Shown piece after piece: positions 11,915-24,470 of a stretch of 64,000 bases of DNA. Under the pieces are notes generated by a model. The model made no database searches. It was not told where the DNA came from and saw nothing but the letters and a program-made list of their open reading frames with translations. This stretch comes from Nymphaea colorata (lineage: Eukaryota > Streptophyta > Magnoliopsida > Nymphaeales > Nymphaeaceae): positions 620,001 to 684,000 of the forward strand of contig NC_045145.1 of the NCBI RefSeq assembly GCF_008831285.2, given 5' to 3'. How positions within the stretch are numbered: position 1 is the stretch's first letter; every line of letters begins with the position of its first letter. Both the position numbers and the translations under genes were made by a program.

Positions 11915-14559
11915 ATGTTCCATTCACTTGTTGTCGTGAAACAGCCGTAATGAAATATGATATGGAAAACTCAGGAAATGAGACAGAAAAATCAATTTCT
12001 TCGTTTTAGCTTATCGGACAGAAAATGCAAAAAGGAGTAAAACACATGGGAAAAAGTGTTGTCTGAGTGCGGGTGCAAATGTTGCATTTTCAAAAAAAGA
12101 CAAAAAAAAGTCTCTGCTTGCATGCAAGGAAATATTAGTATGTACAACTTTTCATTTGGCCTCACTTCAGGTCTGTCAAAAAGCCTAAGCAGTGATGCTT
12201 TTTTTATCCAAACAAAGCCCATAAGTTTGTGTTTCCTCTTACTTAATCATAAGAAAACATGCTTTAGATTAGAAATATGTGAGTTTCTACATTCAGGTCT
12301 TCACTTTTCAACAAATCTAACTAGTTTCAGTTTTCAACTCTTAAAGAAACACATAAAAATTTCACTGTAACTAATCTACAACAGTGTCCCACTAAATAGA
12401 ACATGATAAAAAGATCTACTAATTAAATTGAATAAATAACATTTGCCGACACAATTTCTCCCAGTACGTAAAGTGGGGCCTAATCAAAGAAATAGGAACA
12501 AAGGCATTTGCCATCTAGGTGTCTAATCTTGCACACACCATTTAAGTGTCTAATCCTGCACACACACATATAGATCAGCTGTCTCAAGAAAAGAACAGAT
12601 CTCCATAAAGTATCAGTATCTGTTTCATAATAGATATTATATGGGATACATCTTAGCAACTAAGAATGAAGAATTAGAAACAACAATGCTGAATAGGCTT
12701 TTTAGTACTTGTAAATACTTGAAGAGTAAACAAATGATCGTAAACTAAACAATTTGAGTGAATAAATATCAACTTAAAAAAAAATTATTTGTCAAATCAT
12801 TCATATTCATCTGATTGAGTTCCTTTTTCTTCAGGCAGTTCCATTTCTCTGGAAAATTTAGAATTCTTTCATAATTTCAATGCAACAATCACTCCAACTG
12901 CTGTCATAACTCAAAACATCATTAAGCAAGAATTTTCAACTTCGGTGGTCACAATCTACTACCACTACAGACATGAAGCATGAAAATCAAAAACTTCTCA
13001 AAGAAAGGTGCAAGTTCATTCTCAAATGGGATGTACGCTAAACAAGCTTAGGAAAAATAGCAACTACTACTATGCTAAAAAAGCCAGTGATTATTTGTTT
13101 ACAAAATGCAATGCAGAGATCTATGTTAAACTTTCAAGTGGTACCTAAATGAAATAGGCATGTTAAAGCTATGCATGAAAATGATTGGATAAAATAGCTC
13201 TGCTAATGTATTTTTTTCTTAAAAGAACACTCATTTAAAAAGTTCATACCCCTCAACCATGACAAGAAAATCTAGATCATGAAACACATTCTTCAAATGC
13301 TTCTAAGGAAATTCAGAAATCACAAGACTTTCTCTTTATATGCAGATATACAGATATATATATTTACATTCTGTCACACCCATATCTGAGGTTGCACTTT
13401 TTCTGCTATGCTTTTTCCTGCTATACCTGCCTAGGCATACATGACAATGACAAATGGTACTCAAAATGTCAGTCAATAAAAACTCCATTAAGTTGAGCTA
13501 CCAAAAATATAGAGCAGTTGGGAAAATTTGTCTATTCATGAATATCTATTAATTAGGTAATTCTTTCTGAAACCATGCAAAGAGAAAAAATCATCTGGAA
13601 CAGAAATTGAAAAAAAAAGACAATGCACAAACAGATATTACAAAGTGGACATTTCAAAACCCTAAAAGCTTAAAGAAAATGAATAAAAAAAAGCCTTCAA
13701 AAAGTCGTGTAGATTATATAAGCAAAAAACTAGGTTTCCAAAAAAGTGAAGCATGATTCCTTGAGTTAGAAAATCAAAATTCAGAACTCACAAATTCCCA
13801 AACATCGGTTTCCCATTTGCATAGTTAAAGTTTCAGTGCAGATAATGGCTTAGTGAATGAGACAGTGGGCCCAAGGCTTTTTTTTTCTTTCATTGGCTTT
13901 TTCTCAGGCTATAAAACACTAAAATAAAACATTCACATTCAATTATTATTAACAAACTTCATTTAAAGAGAAATATCCATCTCAATTCAACATTAGCCTG
14001 TCATGTTCAACTAGTTAGAAGCTAGCATCAACATAAATCCAAGTGTAATACATAAATGAACCTACCTGAGGCCAAGCTCCAATTGAAATGTTTAAAAAAA
14101 CAAAAATAAATTAAGAAGGAGAAAGTGAAGCACGGCACAGGGAAGTACTTGATCTGCAGAAAATCAATTAATTTTAGGACGAAAGTGACAATAAGAGACA
14201 ATAAAAGAAAAAACTTCAGATCGTAAAAAGGGACTCATCGTTCATCTTTCAAAAGGGAGGAGCTAACACAAAACTCCCCATTGGCTCCTTCACATGTAAA
14301 TTTCCGGATACATATTTACTTATCCAACTTATCTCTAGAAGAATCCAATCCTAGTGGACCCAGTCACACAATTGCTTATATTATCGTAGAAGTTGGGGAA
14401 GGCTCCAACTAATAACGAAGCAACAAAAAGAAATGAACGGCACTTCATAAATTCAATGAAATAGTTTAGAACTTAACACACTACCTTGTCTATATAGACA
14501 AAAGTATTCTTCTTGACTGTTATATGTTGGCATATTTAACATCGGATTACATATATAAG
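11915..14559. other. AT-rich intergenic stretch, no gene seen
   Basis: No frame on either strand resembles a known protein. The sequence is A-rich on the plus strand, with many short A runs, and ends in a TATATAAGAGAGAGAG purine tract that leads into the duplicated GH2 block. No terminal repeats, RNA genes or missing receptor kinase exon were recognised. Confidence 0.5.
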
Positions 14560-17145
14560 AGAGAGAGATTAAGTCGGGGCTTATACATGAGAGAGAGAGA
14601 GGGAGAGGGAGGGAGGGAGCGAAGGGCTTGAATATCCCTTGTGCATATCCTTAGCCATCATTGAATCCATTTGGTTATCATTATGAAATTTATGTTTATT
14701 CTTGTGAAGAACACATTTTAAATTGATTTTTCTTGATGTTTTGATCTAGTTCAAGATGCGTGAAAGTTTGATTTAAAATTGAAATTTCTTCTTGCCTTAT
14801 TAGTTGTAGTTTAGTATAGTGGGGACATGGTTGAGAGTCGTGCTTGTGGTTCAGAATGCTATGCTTGTTTGAGTCCTAGTTAAAGTAGTTGTAGTTTGAT
14901 TGTTAACTGTCGTGTTCTCTTCTTTGAGCTTGTGATTCTATTTAAATGCATGTATGTTAGTTGCACATGTCATCGCTATACCTAGGTATATAAGGATGCA
15001 TGTGTACACTGGAGTTGTATAGTCATCTATATTTGCTGCTACTCCTCGTACATCGGCATCTTCACTGTGTTTTGTTTCTCACTTGAAGCCTCTTATTGAT
15101 TGAAAAGGCTAGCCCCTTTCTCTTTTGAGTGCCTAGGACACTTGAATATGCTTTTTTGTGGAGGAGACTCTACCTATTTTCATAATTATTGATGGTGCAG
15201 TAGAACAATGAGGCAATAGGATTATCTATAAATATTTGATCCCTGATTCTGCATGCATTGTATTTTCTCATTAAAATTGGTAGCCAATTGAAGGGGGTTG
15301 TGAAGAAAGGGATTAGGGGCATTTTTATCACCTCTTCCTATGCATCAATGTATAGTGCCATTTTTGTAGTTGAAAGTTCATCTACAAGCCAACATGAGCC
15401 ATTAATCAGTATTTGTGTGACATGATGATGATATCATGCAGAAAACCATGCATCCATGCATGCATGGTGGTGAATCAAAGATGTGTGGAGGTCCGGCAAG
15501 ACTTCGATTGTGTGATGTTGTCACCCCTTTCATGTCTTGTTTCAAGCATGCATGTCGAATATAATTTTTTGTTTGGATGCATTATTATTTTCTACAAATA
15601 GTTGAACAATCAATAAGATTGACAATTCAACACCTTGTGTCAGCATTATCGCGTCTTGGACTGTTAGCAAATCTTGGACTCCAAGCGATTTGGCAATTTT
15701 GAAGTTTGAGGTGCCTGAAATTTAACTGCATTTTGAGTACTATGTTGCAGACAGAAAAATATGGAAGGAGAGAACAAGCAGTGCATCACTCTGGTCATCC
15801 ATCTGAAGTGATACATAGTCAACGAGCCTTCAAAGATGAAACATCGGTGGCTGCATTGGACCGTGGAGTTTTATGATCATCATTTGCAATTTGAAGTGTT
15901 TACATTTCAAATCAAGTGGAAAAAGATTTTCGACTTACTATTTTGTGCAAATCTTTTGTTTCTCTTTATGCTTGCTCATCCTTTTGATAGGCCATTTATT
16001 CTTTAGTTCCTTAAATTGGTCAGCTTTCTTTTTCCTCTATTTTAATGACTTCTTAAGCAAGTCCATACAATATTGCCCATTATAGTGAATATTGAAAAGA
16101 GTTTGATCCCAAGGGGTCACACATCACTATTGGAGTATAAGATTGTAGTGCGACTTCTTGGAATTCAAATGGTCTCGTCCAAGCATTTTCTCCATTCTCC
16201 GGCAAGATGATGCCAGCTCTGGTCGGCAGAGTTGTCTTCAATATTTGGAGTGGCAATAGGGTTTGGGAAGATCAGGCGATCATCAAGTAGCAGAAGCGTG
16301 ATGCTCATGTGCTGCTGCAGTGCCACGACATGGTCGAAGGTGAGTCACATTTTTGTTCTTGATGAGACACCTGCTCAAACGATCTTTGCATGTTGCTGAA
16401 TTGCCTCATGGCCTTGGAGTTGGATGAGGATCGACTATGCATCTTGTGTGTGCGAGTGATTGTAGATGCACATTCTTTTGTTGTTTAGATTTGGTTAGTT
16501 GCTGTTGTGTACTGAATTATGATCTTATGTTGCTTTTCAGGATTAGTATATTATTTGGAAAACTTTAGATAGTGATTTGCAATTGAGTTTGTATAATTAA
16601 ACTTGTTTAGGTATAAAGCTCAATTTGTGATGGCACTTGTACTAGGTTCATCTCTTTTCTTTTTTCTTTTTTTTATTGCAGATAGTTGAATTTGGCATTC
16701 TTCATATATTTCTTCTATGTATTCTTGACATACTTTTAAAAATTAAAGTTATTCAACTGCTGTTTGCTGGACCTCTCAAGTATTGGTGCAAGAGAATCAA
16801 AGTTGATGTGCTGGTTTCCAACTTAGCCACATGGAATGACGATGCTGTTTCTAGTTCTTTAGAGAGTCTTAGCAATTGGGTTGAGGGCTTGCCATTTGTT
16901 CACTCATTGAATGGTTACTGAAAATTTTATTTGGCAACTAGCCCCACAAGAACACCTGTGAAGTTCTATGAGAGTACATTTGAAGATGTAAATTGCAAAG
17001 AGCTACCAGGTTTGTCTTTTTCTCTCATATGCAAATCAGTGGAAGAGTTAGAAAGTTGAGCCACAGGGGCCACTGTCTTGTCATTTTGTAAAATATAAAA
17101 TGTCTTTGCATGTAAGATTTTCCTGAAATAGAAGATGTGGTTTCT
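14560..17145 (+). repeat. Segmental duplication block A (GH2 gene 5' region)
   Basis: This block aligns collinearly with 52630-54060. Shared landmarks are a GA-rich tract (14585-14625 and 52660-52690), AGCTTGTGATTCTATTTAAATGCA, GGTATATAAGGATGCATGTGTA, the sentence around TCACCTC(T/C)TCCTATGCATCAATGTA, and the GH2 second exon. Block A keeps about 1.2 kb (about 15355-16520) that is absent from block B, including the first GH2 exon. A third, more diverged copy of the early part lies near 51410-51680. Confidence 0.85.
16207..17009 (+). pseudogene. GH2 beta-galactosidase (Arabidopsis At3g54440-type), 5' fragment, copy A
   Basis: Intact relatives are large, many-exon glycoside hydrolase family 2 enzymes. 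Exon 1 (16207-16339) reads MMPALVGRV, NRVWEDQAIIK, a TAG in place of the expected Trp, KRDAHVLLQCHDMVEG, then a GTGAGT donor. Exon 2 (16770-17009) reads PLKYWCKRIKVDVLVSN, WNDDAVSSSLES, WVEGLPFVHSLNGY, a TGA in place of Trp, KFYLATSPTRTPVKFY and FEDVNCKELP, then GTTTGT. These match the N-terminus of the plant family in order, with the exon junction in correct phase (GAAG joined to GA). The exon 2 acceptor is also lost: the AG seen in copy B is TG here. Later exons, including the catalytic region, are absent. It is therefore a dead fragment, and the two Trp-to-stop changes are both G-to-A changes. Confidence 0.85.
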
Positions 17146-19022
17146 TCTTTTGAGGAAAAAAAAGCTATTTTTATCTATTTTGAACAAGGCAGTAATTGTT
17201 GTACTATAATATTCAATAACAATGTTATATAAAGATGCGCATAATGTTATATTTTTCTAAAATCCAATTAATTCTAAAACTTCACACCTTTTTCATTACC
17301 TTATATTGTTTTCTTTATATTTATAAAGATGTTCTAAAAAGTTTGAAAACATCATTAAGTTTATTTACCAGAATTTTTTAAAATGTGGTTTTAAATGACA
17401 ACATTTATCCTTATGTCTTTCCAACATGCACGAACAAGGTGTTCTTGCTTTCAACATTCTGAAAATGGGAATCAAACACTTTCTACATGCAATGAAGAAC
17501 CATGGGAGGACTTGACCTGTTAAATTTAATGGGGCCCTCTAGAAAGAAGCCAACCACCATCGCCGTGCCATACAAAGACAACATCATGAGAAAAATCATA
17601 GATTTGAAAGGGAGAAGGAGGGCTTAAAGCACGTGATGGCACTAAAGGAGCAGGGCAAAGCCAAAAGAAGGAAAAGGTCTAAATTTCAGTCTTCTTCGTC
17701 GCCAAAGAATATTTGTACTTTCTTGTCACCCACATCTCCTCTTCCAACCCTAATTTCAGGAAGCTGCAGTTAAAGTCTCTTCTTTCAATACAGTAGAAAC
17801 AGGTTTGATTGTTTTTTCCCTCTTCTTCTTTAAATTGGAAAACATTGTTGCTTGTCCTAAACAAAAGAAAATGTTGCTGCTCAGTGTGAATATTCTTTTG
17901 ATTAAATTCAATTTTCCTCAATGATGCTTTCTTTGGTTTTTGTGGCAACTTCAGAGGCATCAAACAGTTGGATGCATGAAGCCCAGACTTCTTTTTTTTC
18001 TTCCTTTTGTTATTTTTTCTTCCACTTTAGGTTAAATAACTCTCTGTGAATGTCTTGTGAGGAACACATGCCTTCATGTGACTCATCATCCTTCAACTTG
18101 AAGGTCTTGAAGTACATTGGCTCATCACTAATAGAATTCATGCGGTGATGGTAAAATGAAAAAGTGGGGAAGTCGGCCTCAGAGGAGTTCGACTTTTTTT
18201 TTCTCTTCTCAATGTGGTAATCTGATATGTCGTTGGTCTCAGATCGGCCACAATAAATCAAGTGAAAAAAATACATTCTTTTATTATCTTGTTGCAACAT
18301 TTCCTCCTCGTTACCAATACAAGATTATTGCAGTGAGCATTTGATAAGAATAATATTTTGTGTATTGTTGGGTTACGTTTTCAAAATACATGACGTAAAA
18401 GTTAACATAACATAATGTCAACAATTAGACGTTAGACATGATTACACATTGTGTTTTGAAACAATAATGTAAAGGTTTTGAAATACATTTTACAAGCACA
18501 CAATGTTCCTCTTATCAAACACACTCCTATTCATTTTATTCTCTTAGCTATCTGTTGCCTAATGGGTCAATATCTGTGAAAACAACAACAATAACAACCT
18601 GATTTGATATCCCAACTAAACTAAACCTGATTATTTCAGTCTCAACCAGTCTAGGTCCTATGTGTGTGTGTGTGTGCAACACAATGGTTCAATCCAGTTG
18701 AAGATTGTGGCATAATCTGAAGTACATCTTTCATATATATGGGGAAGAAAAGGAATACAAGGCATGCTTTGTTGGAATAATATGTCTGCTCACTGTCTTA
18801 ATCCTCCTGAAAAATAAAAGGAGGAAAAAAATAAAGAAATAAAGTAAAGAAAAAGAAAAGATCCCTAGGACTAAAGCATCGATAAGTCAAATTTTCTAAC
18901 TTGGCCACAGCAAGGTTCTATTCCATACAGCTCAACAAATTCGTTTTGGCCTTTTCGCACATGATCACAGCTACAAATAAGGCTCCAGAGGAGGAAGAAC
19001 ATCATTAATCTCGACGTTGCCC
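17146..19022. other. Intergenic stretch between GH2 fragment and putative secreted gene
   Basis: AT-rich. Minus-strand open frames near 17680-17963 and 18010-18300 are rich in Lys, Phe and Ser and resemble no family I know. A (TG)8 run lies at 18661-18676. A possible miniature inverted-repeat element at 18340-18519 is listed separately. Otherwise nothing is supported. Confidence 0.45.
18340..18519. mobile_element. Possible MITE, about 180 bp
   Basis: The left end TTTGATAAGAATAATATTTT is an inverted copy of the right end, whose reverse complement reads TTTGATAAGAGGAACATTGT. Both continue into TGTGT-like sequence. The interior is AT-rich and repeats TTTTCAAAATACAT and TTTTGAAATACATTT in both halves, so the whole could fold on itself. 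No clear target duplication was found, and the superfamily cannot be assigned. Confidence 0.45.
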
Positions 19023-19868
19023 ATGGAAGAAACCAGGCTGCTCCTCTTCTTCCTGGTCTCTGCTTCTGTCCTTCTCCATGGGGCTTCAAGTAAAGCGCCA
19101 AAGGTACGTATACTTGATATGATACTCCATGATTAGTAGTTAAAATTTATTGACCTCTTCTTTGTTGTTACTATCTGTTAATAACGATAATTATATTGAT
19201 AAAGTTCTTGTGATAAAAGACCATCAAATTAGATTTCAGTGAATTGTTGGGCGTAATTGAGCATTTCCAAAACCAAATGAATTTTGAGTCCAGTTTTTCC
19301 ATTAATTTAAGAGTTTACCGAGAATTAGATTGCTTTTTTCCTACGTTCTATTTTTCTTTTCCAAAGAAATTGTAGACATTTTGGTATCCAACCTTTAGCT
19401 TATTGGGTGTATCTCCTAGCTAGGCGCATGTTGTATACATGGGATGTACGTTGTGTAGCAGCAACGAAGTTGAAGGAGAAAATTATCAGGAAGCAAACCA
19501 CTTGAAGTTATTGTCATCCGTTATTCCATGGCAAGAAAGTCGTTTGTACTTGTTTCATTACCTTGAGAAAGGAATCACTTAATCTATGATTTTATTGTAC
19601 AGTGTGGGCAGTGTGCGAGTGTCATTAATTCATGTGTACAAGCACTTCCTAAGAGGATTTGCTACCATTTCACAACGGAAGAGGCAGACACATTGTCCAG
19701 TAAATTATTTTCCTTGGTCCTCAGGGGATTTCCAGAATCTGTAACTGAAGATAACCTGACACACTATTTCATGTTTGGCAGAATATCCCATAATCCTATC
19801 AGTTTTCCCTCATCCAGTTCTTACACCTCATACGACATGTTCATGAGACTTCTTGCAAGTTGTGTCCG
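19023..19868 (+). CDS. Putative spliced gene for a small secreted Cys-containing protein, probably partial
   Basis: Exon 1 (19023-19103) encodes MEETRLLLFFLVSASVLLHG plus a few residues: a clear signal peptide, 27 codons, ending at a GTACGT donor. After a T-rich intron with acceptor TTATTGTACAG, exon 2 from 19603 continues in phase with CGQCASVINSCVQALPKRIC and stays open for 89 codons to a TGA at 19870. A GTGAGC donor at 19869 could end the exon just before that stop. The protein starts with paired cysteines (CGQC, then SC, then RIC) and includes a hydrophilic region with NPISFPSSSSYTSYDMF. I do not recognise the family. It may be a real small gene, or the first two exons of a longer gene broken downstream, where the Tat element begins at 20015. 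Confidence 0.45.
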
Positions 19869-20009
19869 GTGAGCTGTGGGCAAAGTTTGCGACGTCACTG
19901 GTCAATGGGGACATAATAATCAGAATGATCGACACAGGTGAATCCTGATCCAGAGAAAATTATTTGTTTCTCTTAACCAGCATGATTTTGAATGTGTCAC
20001 TGCTTGTTT

Positions 20010-20014
20010 CCCAT
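20010..20014. other. Target site duplication, left copy
   Basis: CCCAT immediately before the TG of the 5' LTR is repeated exactly at 36286-36290 directly after the CA of the 3' LTR. A 5-bp duplication is standard for Ty3/gypsy integration and shows that both ends belong to one insertion. Confidence 0.92.
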
Positions 20015-23000
20015 TGTTAACACCCCAAATTTTTTTCACATCAAAATTGAAGCAATGTGAAAATTTCACAAAAGAATTGTAAAAATTGCAATTTCAAAGC
20101 CAATTTTGAACCTAAGCACAATTTGGATTCAAATAATGAATTTAACTCGGGACACGAATCCCCATGTAGGATTACGAGTCCAAATCCAATTGCAAAATTC
20201 AAATTTTGTCTTAGATCCAAAAATTGAATCTAATTCGGTCTAGAATGCTATGTGGGACCCACGTGTGGGCCCCACCTAGCCCGTGTGGTCAAGATCCCCC
20301 CAGGGGCCATGGCCCCCCTCCATTTAAAACAAAATAAATAAATAAATAAATATTTTCTCTCAAATTAAATGAAGAAAAGTGATTTTCAAGGAGAAATGAA
20401 TGAGAAACCTAGGAAAAGAGAGACATTTATGTCTCCATCTCTTCTTTAACCAGGTCCTCCTTAAAGAAAAAAATCATTTTCAAGGATGCAATTATTAGAC
20501 TGGTCAAACTCACCTAACCTACTAAATGCAAGTAGGTTTGACCCAGGTGCACCCAAATGTGGTGCCAATTCCAGCTAGGTTCGGTCAGCACGGACTCAAC
20601 ACAGTCAAAACGTAAGTCTGTCTCATGATCCAATTAAAGTACAATTTAGCTCAATTAAGAGCTTTCTTAACCCAAATTTATCAAATTACCTCAAACAAAG
20701 TCAAACTACTCGCAAATGAGCTTTGACTTTGGTCAATTGGTCGAAATTGATCAATTTGGACAATTTTGCCCTTTTGCAGTCAAATTGAGATTAAAAAGCC
20801 CAAATTGGTTTATGAAAGGCAAATAAACATTTGAATTTGTCAAATGCATGAATCAAATACCAAGTTTAAATTGAATTTCTCAAGTGAAAGTTTGATTCAG
20901 TTGAAATCTATTTTCAATCAAGTTTTGGACGAAAAAAAACCTTTTCGAACCAAATTTGATAAACTTTCTGAATTTTATTAAAATTTAAATTGAATTATCA
21001 TAATTCAATGGCATTTGGAGCTTAGTAACTAGGTTTTAACCTTACAAGCTCGATTTAAAAAAAAAAAAAAGTACAAAATAAGGGCCAAACCCTATGCAAG
21101 GGCATTTTTGTAAAAAGTTTTGGTCAAGATGGTCACCTAGGTCTGAACCCATGTTGACCAAACCTAGCCCAGCCCACCTAGCTCGTGGAAATGGGCTGAG
21201 AAATGGTCAATTGGAGCATTCAAAGCCTATTTAACTAATTTTACAAGTCTCCAAGGTCTTAAGCAAATTCCCAAGGTGAGTTAAGAAGGTGGTTGAACCC
21301 ACCTCCTCCTCTATATAAGCCTCCCTTTGGGCACCAAGGAGGAGGACGAATTTTTGGAGTATTCCATCAAGTGTTGCAGCCAAGGAGCTTGGAGAGAGAA
21401 GCCAAGGAGGAGCAAGAAGATTCACCCAAGCTTTCTTCTCCCATTTCTCTCATTTTCTTCTTCATTCTCTCTATCGAGTTTGCTAAGTTAGGGTGCTTAA
21501 GTGGACCCTTACTTAGGATTTTCGTGGAGAGAAGTTCTCTCATTCTCCATTCCAAATTTCAGCAAGAAGCTTTTTCTTATTCTAGCTTTGCTAAGCTTGA
21601 ATCCATGGTTGGATTCTTGCTTAGGATTGCTCGAGTTAGAAAACAAGTGAAGACGAAGGACAAGCATCAAGACCGACCGCAAGGTAGGTGATTTTAACTC
21701 ACTTCTCTTCTACTTTAGCTTATTGTTGATTTATTTTAATTCCAGCAATTCATGGGAGGGTTTATTTTCATTTGCTTACAGCTGGGAATGATGTCCAGCT
21801 AAGGGAAACCTACGCTTCAATGTACATGTTAATGCATTATGCATGCATATGTCGGTTTTTCCTAAATATGAACCCACGTATCAAATTTTGAAATGGGCCC
21901 CATGGCCATGTCCCTTTCAAAGGAACCAACTTAATACCATTTTGAACTCCCTACCATGAGAGAATCTCACGGTGAGAGAGTGATTTTGCTGCATCACGTA
22001 TGATGAAAATGCCTATAAGGGATGGATAAGTTTTTATGAATGTGATCCACCCTTCCATGGCGAAATGATGGACGAATAAGCTTGAGCATTGTTTATTTTC
22101 TTTCTTATTCACAGTCATTTTGATTCATGTCTTTCAATTTAATTAATCAAGGGTAGTAGGGAAGATTTGAAACAAGTTTTCAATCTTCCTATATAAAAGA
22201 ACCCAGCTAGGAATCATCATGCTTCATGAGTCATGCGGTCCCTTGATAAAATTTCATTTTGATGAGTATGGTATGTATATATATATACGTTGTTATATAT
22301 ATACATACATGCGTCTAATCACTTGTTGAAAATCATTTTTCTTCTCTTAAAATCAGGTTGGAATACGTTTCCAAACTGGTTTTTAAGAATGATGATCGTT
22401 TTGATTGATTTTCATAGTGCAAGGCTATGAAGTCATTTTCATTTCATTTTTCCAAAATGCAGCAAACTCATACGTAACATGTATGTATGTTGTTGAAATC
22501 AGACCATGTTTCATAGAATTGGTTTAAGAATATGAAAAATATTTGAAAGGCCAATTATCCTAGAATCATCCAAAAGAGTTGACGATCTCATTACTATCAA
22601 ATCTGGAATTTGAATCTATTTGAAAGACTTGTCATTTCCATCTAAGAAACAAGATATTTATTGGAGCAATGTCCACAATTTTCAGCTATTAAAATCAACA
22701 CAAGGTCTGATTTTTAGCTATTTTGAAACGAAACTGGATGTCATCCACGTCTCCCATCCATTTCAAAGATTGAACTTGGCATCATTTATATATTTTCATC
22801 ATTTTGATAATTTTATGTCAAGCCTCAAGCTTATGGACTACATCTCTAATTCATGTGCTTAATCATACAATGAGCACATATAGAGAAAGTCATACATTTT
22901 AATCAATGCTCATGCATAGATTGTATGACGTGCAATATGGACTTTGAGAGATTATGACAGAGAGAAGAATGAATGTTCCATATAGTTTTCCTTCCCGTTT

Positions 23001-23689
23001 CATGCATTCACCTTCACTCAAACTCAATAGCACCACATGCACATTCTCAAGAAATTAAGTGATTCAAATTTGAGTTGCAAAAAGTGACCAAATCATATTG
23101 CAATGAGAATTTGTAAACCTCACTTAACTTTAAAAGAAAATACAAGCAATGCATTCTTAATCTTGGCCAAAGTGTATTTTGAAAACAACATTTTTCTAAC
23201 AATTTGAAACCTATGTTCTTTCAAAAGAATGAATTCTACAAATCACATGATTTGACAAAAGAAGAGTTCAAAATCAATTTTGATCATAAGATGATCATCA
23301 TCATCTAGAGTTCACAACAAAGAACTCAATTCCAAATCTTCAAAATCCTCAAGAATTATGTGTTTCAAATAACACCAAAACAAAGGTTTTTAAACCAACT
23401 TGAAAACCCCCCAATATTCAAATTCATTTATTCAAAAAATGAATTTCGGTTCTTGAATCTAAAACCTCAATGCCCAAGCATATAGGATTGGCATCAATAA
23501 CTGTATATGATCCAAATGATCCTTAGCCCTTGGTCTAATTACCCCTGTTAAAGGCGGCAGGAACGGTTGGACCCCGTACCGACGGGCGGATCCCTTTCTC
23601 TTGAAAATTTTTTTTTCAAAACCCCAATTTTAAAAGAATTTTGCTGACTCGCATTTCGACCTCCTTAAAAAAGGAGAGGGGTGCGAACA
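20015..23689 (+). repeat. 5' LTR of Tat/Ogre-like element (3675 bp)
   Basis: Begins TGTTAACACCCCAAATTTTT and ends GAGGGGTGCGAACA. It is collinear with the 3' LTR throughout, with a few indels: about 40 bp near 20445-20485 present only here, and about 50 bp near 33160-33210 present only in the 3' LTR. A TATATAA box lies at 21312. About 370 bp after it, the sequence GCAAGGTAGGTGA (about 21681) looks like a splice donor and is conserved in both LTRs. An open frame at 21293-21691 overlaps the transcription start region and resembles no protein. Confidence 0.93.
21312..21318 (+). promoter_or_regulatory. TATA box of the Tat element 5' LTR
   Basis: TATATAA in the context CCTCCTCTATATAAGCCTCC, matched by TATATAAACCTCC at 33896 in the 3' LTR. 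It lies about 1.3 kb into the LTR, giving a long U3 and a long R/U5 leader. No start site can be shown from sequence alone. Confidence 0.65.
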
Positions 23690-23691
23690 AA

Positions 23692-23710
23692 TGGCACGCC
23701 CGGTGGGACC
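23692..23710 (+). other. Primer binding site of Tat element
   Basis: TGGCACGCCCGGTGGGACC begins two bases after the LTR terminal CA. A TGG start (pairing with tRNA CCA) and the CCCGGTGGGAC core resemble primer sites of Tat-lineage elements in other plants. The exact tRNA is not identified here. Confidence 0.75.
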
Positions 23711-24470
23711 CGTCATGTCTCTAAGATTATTGGTCATATATGAGTTATTTTAACCAATGTCGGACATCAATTGCACAAAAAAATTTCGAAAAATGCATAC
23801 CGACACCATGTACTGTACATTGAGGAGATTTCATGAACCTCTTTCATTTCAATTTATCCTACCCCTCCTCAATTTAAGGATTGTATGCAGCCCATGCATG
23901 CTCTCAAAATTTCAAATCTATCTCTTAGGAATGTATGCAATAGAGCCATCTATTTTGCATCTTCTCATGAATTTTGAAAAACAAATCCTTACCTATATCA
24001 TATCCCGGTCATCATGTTGCCGGGCTATTTCTAAGACATTAGTCCAAGATATAGCCTTACAACTGGACCACCCAATTGGACTGAGAAGTCCCCCCATTAG
24101 TACCGAAACGGACAATAGTCCCGGTATATCGATGGTGAAAAAGGAGAAATGGAGAGCCCAAATCTAGAAATCCCTTGGAGGAGTCTATGCCAGTACCATA
24201 AACTTGGTATATAGGCATACCATAAATTTTGGATGAATAAAGAACCATTTACCCATTTATTCTCCATAGATTCCAAGATCAATTTTCAAAATAATGCATA
24301 TAGGCAAGAGTCCTAGGAATTGCATTGTCAATTTTTCATTTGCCTGCTTGTTTGGATGCATGTGATGTTTTACTTTGCGTCTAAACCCATGTCCAAACCC
24401 AATGTCAAAACTCTTCTCGAGTCTCTATTGGGTTAATCCATGTTAAAGTCTAATACTTTCTCTTGTCTAG
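23711..24470 (+). other. 5' untranslated leader of Tat element
   Basis: Between primer site and ORF1. It includes an open frame (23757-24167) starting MSDINCTKKFRKM that resembles no protein and is probably chance. No zinc finger or other domain motif was seen. Confidence 0.5.

Noticed and set aside
11915-14559. Last exon of the receptor kinase beyond the Tekay element
   Set aside because: No kinase subdomain motifs after DFG (such as the APE, DVYSFG or R of subdomain XI) could be read in any frame.
21293-21691. 132-codon frame starting MNPPPPLYKPPFGHQ, also at 33877
   Set aside because: It begins at the TATA box of the LTR, is present in both LTRs in a transcription-start region and resembles no protein; the second copy is shorter because of a frameshift.
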